A DNA stretch of 12,841 nt, from positions 1 to 12,841 of the forward strand of contig JANXTD010000399.1 in NCBI GenBank assembly GCA_025352585.1, read 5' to 3'. Positions 7,371 through 12,841 of the stretch are shown here, in pieces. Numbering within the stretch: the stretch's first letter is position 1; each line of letters starts with the position of its first letter. This DNA comes from Fimbriiglobus sp. (lineage in GTDB: Bacteria > Planctomycetota > Planctomycetia > Gemmatales > Gemmataceae). A program made the position numbers and the translations under genes. The notes beneath the pieces were generated by a model that was not told where the DNA came from, made no database searches, and saw only the letters and a program-made list of their open reading frames with translations.

Positions 7371-7407
7371 CAGTGTGTCGTCGAGCGAAAGCCCTTGGGG
7401 TCCGACC

Positions 7408-9246
7408 ATGCTGCGTTGGCTGTGCCTGGCGACTGTCCTCCTCGCGGCCGCGCCGCCGACCCTCGCCCAGGTTGTGAGGCAGCCGCTGGTCTTGCGGAGG
7501 GCACCGGTCCTCGTGCCCGACGCCGAGGCGGCCGCGCCGTTCGACGCGATCAAGGCCGACGCGGTCGCGCTCGCGGCGGCCAAGATCGCGCCGGCCGACG
7601 CCGACGGGCTGCTGGCGTACTTCGAGCGCCGCACGCTGAGCGATGTCGATGCCAACGCGATCCAGGCCGTCATCGACCGGCTCGGGGCCGAGTCGTTCGG
7701 CGACCGGCTCAAGGCGATGGACGACGCCGAGAAGTACGGCCCCGCCGCCGTCGGGCCGCTGCGCAAGGCGACCGCCATCGACCCGACCAACGTCAACGCC
7801 GCGAACTTCGAGCTGGCCTACCGCGCCGGCGAAGTGCTGAAGCGCCTGGAGAAGGTTCCGCACGCCGGCATCGCCATCGCGGCCGTGCGGGCGCTGGCCA
7901 AGGTGCCGCACCCCCGGACCTCGCGCGTGCTGCTCGGCTTCTTGCCGCAGGCCGACGACCAGGCGACGGCCGAGGAGATCCAGCGGACCCTCGTCGTGGT
8001 GGCGTCCGTCGGCGGCAAGGCCGACGCCTTCCTCGTCGAGAGCTTAAAGGACCGCTCGACGCTGAAGCGTGTCTACGCCGCGACGGCGCTGATCGAGGGC
8101 GGCGACGCGAAGTTGCGGGTCCGCCTGCCGGACGCTTACCCGAAAGTCGTCGAGGCGGCCCGCGCCGAGGCCGACCCGGACGCCAAGTTCGTCATGACGC
8201 TGGCCCTGGCGGTGACGGCGCGCGACAAGGAGGCCGTCGGCGCGATCCTTGCGATGCTCCCCGAGCTGGCGCGCGGCCGGCTGTGGCAGGCGGAAGACTT
8301 GCTGCTGGTCCTGGCCGGGGCCGACGCCCCCAAGGTGGCCTTCGGGGCGACCAAGCCGGCCGTCGTGGCGGCGCAGGCCGCCTGGCAGGCGTGGTGGGCC
8401 AAGGCCTCGCCGACTCTGGACCTCGACAAGGTCACCTACGCCCCGCGCGTCCAGGGCAAGACGCTGCTCGTCGTCATGGACCCCCGCAACGGCAGCGGCT
8501 ACGTCGCCGAACTCGGCCCGGACCTCAAGGAGCGCTGGCGCATGACCAACCTGTCTAGCCCTCACGACGCCCAGGTTCTCCCCGACGGCACCGTCGCCGT
8601 CGCCGAGAACAACATCAGCAGCGTCTCGGTGCGCGACACGGCCGGGCGCTTGCTGACGCAGAAGGCGATCACCGGCAACGCCGCGCGGCGCATCTACGGC
8701 CCGCCCCACCAACTGCAAGTCCTGCCGGGCGGGGACTTCGTCGTCGTCTGCCGCAACGTCGTGGTGGAACTGAAGCGCGACAAGCCGGACCAGCCGGTCG
8801 TGTTCGACCGCTCGAACAACCACGACATCATCGCCGCGACCCGCCTGCCCGACGGCGAGACGGCCGTACTCCTTCTAACGGCCACGGACCGCGACCACCT
8901 GATCGTCCTCGACAAGGCGGGCAAGGAACTCCCCGACCGCAAGGTCAAGACCGGCCTGCTGCCCTACCAGGGGCACATGGTCACCTCCGGCGAGAACCGC
9001 GTGCTCCTCACCGAGCAGCAGAAAGTCGTCGAGTACGACCTCAAGGAGAAGAAGGCCGTCTGGTCCCACGCGGTCATGAGTGCCCGCAGCGTGCAGCGCC
9101 TGCCCAACGGCAACACGCTGATGGTCGAGGGCAACAACAGCGGCGAGGGCAGCAACCGCGTGATCGAGGTGACCCCAGCCGGCGAAGAAGTCTGGACGCA
9201 CCGCCTCCCCGGCGGCCTGATGGTCGTCCGCGCCTACCGCCGCTAA
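7408..9246 (+). CDS. Secreted HEAT-like plus beta-propeller protein
   Basis: The 612-residue protein has a signal peptide (hydrophobic about 5-15, likely cut after T-L-A at residue 20). Residues about 40-335 are helical with HEAT-like repeats and end in W-Q-A-W-W (326-330), a W-x-x-W-W motif common after HEAT repeats in planctomycete proteins. Residues about 345-612 form a beta-propeller with repeated L-P-D/N-G blades, for example S-P-H-D-A-Q-V-L-P-D-G, P-P-H-Q-L-Q-V-L-P-G-G and Q-R-L-P-N-G-N. The blades resemble arylsulfotransferase-like or PQQ/NHL-type propellers. His386, His434, His472 and His523 occupy equivalent blade positions. The role is unknown; a periplasmic or exported scaffold or a sulfotransferase-like enzyme are options. 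ATG at 7408 is chosen for the signal peptide and the GGGG 7 bases upstream. An in-frame ATG at 7312 lies inside the preceding gene. The gene ends in a 4-base overlap with the convergent glycosyltransferase gene. Confidence 0.8.
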   Translation: MLRWLCLATVLLAAAPPTLAQVVRQPLVLRRAPVLVPDAEAAAPFDAIKADAVALAAAKIAPADADGLLAYFERRTLSDVDANAIQAVIDRLGAESFGDRLKAMDDAEKYGPAAVGPLRKATAIDPTNVNAANFELAYRAGEVLKRLEKVPHAGIAIAAVRALAKVPHPRTSRVLLGFLPQADDQATAEEIQRTLVVVASVGGKADAFLVESLKDRSTLKRVYAATALIEGGDAKLRVRLPDAYPKVVEAARAEADPDAKFVMTLALAVTARDKEAVGAILAMLPELARGRLWQAEDLLLVLAGADAPKVAFGATKPAVVAAQAAWQAWWAKASPTLDLDKVTYAPRVQGKTLLVVMDPRNGSGYVAELGPDLKERWRMTNLSSPHDAQVLPDGTVAVAENNISSVSVRDTAGRLLTQKAITGNAARRIYGPPHQLQVLPGGDFVVVCRNVVVELKRDKPDQPVVFDRSNNHDIIAATRLPDGETAVLLLTATDRDHLIVLDKAGKELPDRKVKTGLLPYQGHMVTSGENRVLLTEQQKVVEYDLKEKKAVWSHAVMSARSVQRLPNGNTLMVEGNNSGEGSNRVIEVTPAGEEVWTHRLPGGLMVVRAYRR

Positions 9247-10940
9247 CGCGACTCGGTCGCCGGCGCGGGCGGTTGGGGCACCCAGTCGGCCGTGACGCGG
9301 TAAATTTTCACGACCAGGCGTGGCCCGTCGCGGCCGACGAACGGGTAGCGGCCGCTGTAGAGGGCCGGGACCGTCGTCCCCGAGAGTCGGTCGTCCCAGA
9401 CGCGGTCGTATCTCGGAATGTAGACCGTCCGCTCGGGGTCCAGCGTGAACACCGCCGCGCCGTGGTACGGCCGGGTGAAGCTGTCGTCGTCCGGCGGCCC
9501 CGTCAGGATCAGCCAGTCGCCCTTGCGCAACCGCGAGACGCCCGGCGTGACGAGTTTAACACCCGCCCGGTCCATCGCGTACTGCCAGCCCCAGTGGCCC
9601 TGCGTCCAGAGCTGGCTCGGCCGCGGCAAGATCGACTCGACGGCCGCGTCCGCCGCGTCCCGCTCGACCCGCGCGTCCCAGGTGTCGAGGGCGAAGAGGC
9701 CGACGCCCGTCGCCAGGCTGAAGGCGAGGGCCGCGCGGGTCGGCTTCGCCATCGGGTTCAGCAGCACCGCGCGGCCGACCCAGGCGCAGGCCACGAAGCC
9801 GAGCGCGACCGCCGGCATCACGACCCGGCGGGCGGCGGGGAAGGGCGTCAGCACGAAGTACCCGGCCAATTCGATCGTCAGCCAGCCGACCAGGAACCAC
9901 GCCGCGGGGCCGCGTTGCCGCAGGAGTTTCGCCGCAGCGATACCGACTGTGACGAGGGTCGCGCCGCCGAGGCCGAGGAAGACGACGGCCGGGAGGGTTA
10001 GCGTCGGCAGAAGGACTTGCGACTTCGCGGGCAGCAGCAGCACCCCAAGGAGGCCGGCGGAACCGAGCAGTGCGGTGGCGTCCACCAGGCGGCGCGGGAA
10101 GCCGACGGCCGGCCCGGCGTAGAGTCCCCACCCGGCCGCCAGCCCGCCCAGGCACGACACCAGCGGCAAGACGAGCGCGCCCTTCATGCCGACGTAGTGC
10201 GCCAGTTTTTCCGCGAAGTCGCCCGCGCCCGCCCCCGGCTGCTGGCGGGAAACGTGGTGCAGGAAGTGGCTCTCGCCGCACTGCCGCGCGACGAACAGTT
10301 CCCACGCCGCGAACAGGGTCACCGCGCCGACGCTCACGGCCAGCGACTTGGCGAAAGTGCGGTGCGTGAGGCCGTACCAGCACCAGACCGCCGGCAGCAC
10401 AATCATCGTGTACTTCGCCTGCGCGGCCGCCGCCCCGAGGACGACCGCCGCGCCGAGCCAGCCCCAGCGCTCCGTGCGGTGCGCGTGGACCAGGCAGGCC
10501 GTCGCGGCGAGACCGCAGGCGACGGCGGGGATGTCGATCATCACGCTGATCAGCGGCAGAATCGCCGGCGAGAAGGCGAACAAGACCGTGCCACGCAACC
10601 GTTCGCTCGGCGCGAACTCGCCCAACAGTGACCAGACGGCGCGGGTAAACAACCAGACGAACGGCAGCAACCACAGCTTGAGCGCGACGAGGTTCTCGCC
10701 GAAGAGCGTCATGCCGGTCGCCAGCCAGAGCGGCACGACCGGCGGCAGCAGGATCTCCATCGCCGGCTGCGGGGCGTCGTTCCAGAACAGCTCGAAGGCG
10801 TAGGGGTGCAGCGGGTCGGCGGCGAGGTGCCGGGCGAAGAGTAGGTACGCCGTGTCGTCCACGACGGCCGGCTTGACCGCGTTGAGCAGCGTCACGGCGA
10901 CGGCCAGGAACTCGGGCAGGTAGCGCAGCGACCGTTGCAA
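9243..10940 (-). CDS. ArnT/PMT-like family 39 membrane glycosyltransferase
   Basis: The 565-residue protein has about eleven hydrophobic helices up to about residue 415 and a soluble C-terminal part (about 415-565). After the first helix comes V-D-D-T-A-Y with Asp28 and Asp29, the acidic pair expected in the first outside loop of GT-C glycosyltransferases. It is followed by H-L-A-A-D-P-L-H-P-Y-A-F (38-49), a context seen in ArnT-like GT39 proteins. M-I-D-I-P (134-138) and A-K-Y-T (175-178) also fit the family. Such enzymes use polyprenyl-phosphate sugars to modify lipids or proteins on the outer face of the inner membrane; the sugar and acceptor are not known here. TTG at 10940 is taken as start because GGAG lies 6 bases upstream. 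The stop overlaps the stop of the convergent propeller gene. Confidence 0.78.
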   Translation of the reverse strand: MQRSLRYLPEFLAVAVTLLNAVKPAVVDDTAYLLFARHLAADPLHPYAFELFWNDAPQPAMEILLPPVVPLWLATGMTLFGENLVALKLWLLPFVWLFTRAVWSLLGEFAPSERLRGTVLFAFSPAILPLISVMIDIPAVACGLAATACLVHAHRTERWGWLGAAVVLGAAAAQAKYTMIVLPAVWCWYGLTHRTFAKSLAVSVGAVTLFAAWELFVARQCGESHFLHHVSRQQPGAGAGDFAEKLAHYVGMKGALVLPLVSCLGGLAAGWGLYAGPAVGFPRRLVDATALLGSAGLLGVLLLPAKSQVLLPTLTLPAVVFLGLGGATLVTVGIAAAKLLRQRGPAAWFLVGWLTIELAGYFVLTPFPAARRVVMPAVALGFVACAWVGRAVLLNPMAKPTRAALAFSLATGVGLFALDTWDARVERDAADAAVESILPRPSQLWTQGHWGWQYAMDRAGVKLVTPGVSRLRKGDWLILTGPPDDDSFTRPYHGAAVFTLDPERTVYIPRYDRVWDDRLSGTTVPALYSGRYPFVGRDGPRLVVKIYRVTADWVPQPPAPATESR

Positions 10941-10946
10941 GTAGAA

Positions 10947-10951
10947 CTCCG
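10947..10951 (-). promoter_or_regulatory. Shine-Dalgarno supporting the TTG start of the glycosyltransferase
   Basis: On the minus strand CGGAG (10951-10947) is followed by 6 bases and then TTG at 10940. The first hydrophobic helix begins about eight residues after this TTG. No in-frame ATG offers a better-placed start before that helix. Confidence 0.5.
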
Positions 10952-10985
10952 GTGGGGGTGCGGCGGGCCGCGGCCGGAAACCCGA

Positions 10986-11015
10986 GTGTCAACGCGGCGG
11001 CGTGCGGAATAGGAT
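10986..11015 (+). promoter_or_regulatory. Possible sigma70-like promoter for the lipA cluster
   Basis: GTGTCA (10986-10991) and TAGGAT (11010-11015) are 18 bases apart, and each matches the consensus at 4 of 6 positions. A 7-base inverted repeat (10997-11003 with 11023-11029) brackets the possible -10. The match is weak, and the choice rests mainly on its place in the only gap before lipA and on the local AT content. Confidence 0.2.
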
Positions 11016-11029
11016 AGGGGAGACGCCGC
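10997..11029. repeat. 7-base inverted repeat in the lipA leader
   Basis: GCGGCGT (10997-11003) is the exact reverse complement of ACGCCGC (11023-11029), with 19 bases between. The spacer is purine-rich and contains TAGGAT. It could be an operator around the lipA promoter or a weak leader hairpin. In a window this rich in G and C, a 7-base match can easily occur by chance. Confidence 0.25.
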
Positions 11030-11044
11030 GACCCGGAGAACTGA

Positions 11045-11977
11045 ATGCGCTCGCCCCTGACCCTGCTCGCCGAACCCCCGGTCCCCGCCGAAGTGCCGCG
11101 CCGCCTGCCGCCGTGGCTCAAGCGGACACTGCCGGCCGGCAACGCCAACTTCTTCACGCAGACGCTCATCGACGACCTCAAACTCGTGACGGTCTGCGAG
11201 AGCGCGAAGTGCCCCAACCGGCCCGAGTGCTGGTCGCGTCGCGCCGCCACGTTCATGATCATGGGCAACCTCTGCACTCGCCCCTGCGGCTTCTGTAGCG
11301 TGCCCAAGGGGACGCCCGAGGCGCTCGAACTCGACGAGCCGGCTCGCGTCGCCGAGGCGGCCCGCCGCTTGGGGCTGAAGCACGTCGTCATCACGTCGGT
11401 CACCCGCGACGACCTGCCCGACGGCGGGGCCGACCACTTCGTGCAGTGCATCCGCGCCGTGCGTGAGTTGACCGGGGCGGCGGTCGAAGTGCTGACGCCC
11501 GACTTCGGCGGCAACCTCGCGGCCATCGATGCGGTCACCGACGCGGCCCCGGAAGTCTTCAACCACAACCTCGAAACGGTGCCGCGGCTGTACCGCAAGG
11601 TCCGCGGCCGCGCCGACTACCGCCGCAGCCTCGACCTGCTGGAGCGCGTCAAGCAGCGATCGCCGAAACTCGTGACCAAGGCGGGGCTGATGCTCGGCAT
11701 CGGCGAGACGGTCGGCGAACTCTTCGACGTGCTGGCCGACTTGCGCGGCATCGACTGCGACGTGCTGACCCTCGGCCAGTACCTCGCGCCGACGCTCAAG
11801 CACATCCCCGTCGCGCGGTTCCTGCCGCCGGAGGAGTTCGACGACATCGCCGCCCGCGCCCGGCTGATGGGCTTCCGCCGAGTGACGGCCGGGCCGTTCG
11901 TGCGGTCGAGCTACCACGCCGGCGACATGGTCCCGACGGCCGAGGGCGTTTTGAGTGACGCCACACCTGGGGGCTGA
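11045..11977 (+). CDS. lipA: Lipoyl synthase (radical SAM)
   Basis: The 310-residue protein has the full lipoyl synthase signature. C-E-S-A-K-C-P-N-R-P-E-C (Cys51, Cys56, Cys62) binds the auxiliary [4Fe-4S] cluster that is sacrificed as sulfur donor. C-T-R-P-C-G-F-C (Cys77, Cys81, Cys84) binds the radical-SAM cluster. R-S-S-Y (287-290) supplies the serine ligand (Ser289) of the auxiliary cluster. The enzyme inserts two sulfur atoms into octanoyl groups on lipoyl domains of 2-oxoacid dehydrogenases or the glycine cleavage H protein. GGAG at 11035-11038 lies 6 bases before the ATG. No lipB or other octanoyl-transfer gene is next to it. It is followed after 4 bases by the tmk ATG, so the two share an operon. 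The function is close to certain. Confidence 0.97.
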   Translation: MRSPLTLLAEPPVPAEVPRRLPPWLKRTLPAGNANFFTQTLIDDLKLVTVCESAKCPNRPECWSRRAATFMIMGNLCTRPCGFCSVPKGTPEALELDEPARVAEAARRLGLKHVVITSVTRDDLPDGGADHFVQCIRAVRELTGAAVEVLTPDFGGNLAAIDAVTDAAPEVFNHNLETVPRLYRKVRGRADYRRSLDLLERVKQRSPKLVTKAGLMLGIGETVGELFDVLADLRGIDCDVLTLGQYLAPTLKHIPVARFLPPEEFDDIAARARLMGFRRVTAGPFVRSSYHAGDMVPTAEGVLSDATPGG

Positions 11978-11981
11978 CGCG

Positions 11982-12626
11982 ATGCCCCGCAGCCTGTTCC
12001 TCTCGCTCGACGGCCTCGACGGCAGCGGCAAATCGACGCAGTTCCGCCGGCTCGTCGAGAGCTTGCGGGCCGCGGGGGTTCCGACGACCGAGGCGATCGA
12101 CCCCGGCGGCACCGAGTTGGGCGTCAAGCTGCGGGAACTGCTCCTGTTCGGCCGCACAATCGCGATGGGCACGCGGGCCGAGGCGCTGCTGTTCATGGCG
12201 AGTCGGGCGGAGTTAGTCGAGCGCGTCATCCGGCCGGCGCTGGACCGCGTCGAGGTCGTCGTCTCCGACCGCTACTTGCTCGCCAACGTCGTGTATCAAG
12301 GCCACGCCGGCGGGCTTGACCCCGCGGAGTTGTGGGCCGTCGGCCACTTCGCCACCGCCGGCGTCGTGCCCGACCTGTCGCTCGTCTTCGACCTGCCGCT
12401 GGAACTGGCCCGCGACCGGCGCAGTGGCAAGGCCGATCGCATCGAGGCCCGCGGCGTCGAGTACCACGCCGCCGTACGGGCCGGCTTCCTCGCCGAGGCG
12501 AAGGCCAACCCCGCCGCGATTCGCGTGATCGACGCCACGCCCGACGCCGACACGGTGGCCACCGCCGTGCGATCAGCCGTGGGCGAAACACTGCGTGCGT
12601 TCGGCTGGCCGGGGGTCGGCGCATGA
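11982..12626 (+). CDS. tmk: Thymidylate (dTMP) kinase
   Basis: The 214-residue protein has the normal length. It phosphorylates dTMP to dTDP with ATP for DNA synthesis. The P-loop D-G-L-D-G-S-G-K-S-T is at 10-19. The D-R-Y motif is at 96-98 and Y-Q-G at 105-107. A lid-like R-R-S-G-K-A-D-R-I-E stretch lies at 146-155. The usual R-E-P-G-G-T motif reads I-D-P-G-G-T (39-44), so the Arg is replaced and Glu is Asp. ATG at 11982 is chosen because the conserved N-terminal strand starts right after it and GGGGG (11969-11973) is 8 bases upstream. An in-frame GTG at 11955 inside lipA would add nine residues without homology. The stop overlaps the holB ATG (ATGA), and tmk-holB is a common bacterial gene pair. 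Confidence 0.93.
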   Translation: MPRSLFLSLDGLDGSGKSTQFRRLVESLRAAGVPTTEAIDPGGTELGVKLRELLLFGRTIAMGTRAEALLFMASRAELVERVIRPALDRVEVVVSDRYLLANVVYQGHAGGLDPAELWAVGHFATAGVVPDLSLVFDLPLELARDRRSGKADRIEARGVEYHAAVRAGFLAEAKANPAAIRVIDATPDADTVATAVRSAVGETLRAFGWPGVGA

Positions 12627-12841
12627 GCTGGGAGAGCATTCGCGGCCACGACGACTTGCGTCGGCAACTCGACGCCGCCAACGCCCGCGGCCGGCTGGGG
12701 CACGCCTTCCTGCTCGCCGGGCCGTCGGGCGTCGGCAAGACGCTGTTCGCCACCGAGTTCGCCAAGGCGTTGTTGTGCGAGAACCCCCCGGCCGCGCTGA
12801 CCGCGTGCGGCGTCTGCCCGGCGTGCCAGCAGGTCGCGGCC
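12623..12841 (+). CDS. holB: DNA polymerase III delta-prime subunit (partial, N-terminal 73 residues)
   Basis: The gene runs off the right edge after 73 codons. The visible part begins M-S-W-E-S-I-R-G-H and carries the Walker A motif G-P-S-G-V-G-K-T (33-40). Cysteines at 52, 62, 65 and 68 in the arrangement C-(9)-C-x-x-C-x-x-C form the zinc module of clamp-loader AAA+ subunits. DnaX (tau/gamma) shares this module. The position right after tmk with an overlapping ATGA, and the start near residue 1 of the domain, favour delta-prime, a part of the clamp loader that places the sliding clamp on DNA. The downstream part is needed to confirm that the sensor-1 and C-terminal collar regions fit delta-prime. 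Confidence 0.87.
   Translation, partial: MSWESIRGHDDLRRQLDAANARGRLGHAFLLAGPSGVGKTLFATEFAKALLCENPPAALTACGVCPACQQVAA

Noticed and set aside
7312..7407. Upstream ATG giving a 644-residue propeller protein
   Set aside because: It lies inside the previous gene and would bury the signal peptide that begins at 7408.
9556..11598. A 680-codon minus-strand open frame
   Set aside because: It lies in another frame of the glycosyltransferase gene and antisense to lipA. The product is Arg/Ala/Gly-rich with no domain.
10892..12229. A 445-codon minus-strand open frame
   Set aside because: It runs antisense to lipA and tmk, both of which have full conserved motifs, so this is a shadow frame.
1..12841. RNA genes, insertion sequences, CRISPR arrays, toxin-antitoxin or phage genes
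   Set aside because: I saw no tRNA-like or rRNA sequence, no transposase or integrase motif, no regularly spaced repeats and no phage proteins. The window is covered almost fully by ordinary protein genes.

Overview
The window is a dense, very GC-rich stretch of bacterial chromosome. It holds ten complete protein genes and two genes cut by the window edges. I found no RNA gene, mobile element, CRISPR array or long repeat, and no gap between genes longer than about 120 bases. The gene content points to a planctomycete, probably of the Gemmata group. The clues are an HpnC-type squalene-pathway enzyme, a PhoPQ-regulated-type secreted hydrolase, a short site-2 protease, a HEAT/propeller secreted protein with a W-x-x-W-W motif, and a membrane protein that resembles the DUF6798 family. 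This placement is an inference from gene families; I could not run a similarity search.

Layout from left to right. A minus-strand BFD-like [2Fe-2S] protein is cut by the left edge. It diverges from a 615-residue plus-strand protein with two NAD-binding RCK units around a two-helix ion-channel-like segment. That gene meets, tail to tail with overlapping stop codons, a minus-strand cluster read from right to left: an M50 site-2 protease, a secreted PhoPQ-related alpha/beta hydrolase, and hpnC. The protease diverges from a plus-strand cluster: coaD (phosphopantetheine adenylyltransferase), then a polytopic membrane protein with a C-terminal soluble domain that overlaps the coaD stop (ATGA), then a secreted HEAT plus beta-propeller protein. 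This last gene again overlaps the stop codon of its convergent neighbour, a family-39-type (ArnT-like) membrane glycosyltransferase on the minus strand. The glycosyltransferase gene diverges from a plus-strand housekeeping cluster: lipA (lipoyl synthase), tmk (dTMP kinase) and holB (DNA polymerase III delta-prime subunit, cut by the right edge).

Functional themes are cofactor and DNA-precursor metabolism (coaD, lipA, tmk, holB), triterpenoid synthesis (hpnC) and the cell envelope (RCK channel-like protein, site-2 protease, secreted hydrolase, two polytopic membrane proteins, secreted propeller protein). Three genes appear to start at TTG or GTG, each with a Shine-Dalgarno sequence at 6 nt spacing.

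I see no clear defence system, biosynthetic cluster or mobile island. The items most worth a second look are the RCK-2TM-RCK protein with a non-canonical pore motif, the propeller protein with one histidine at the same place in each of four blades, and the uncharacterised membrane protein coupled to coaD.
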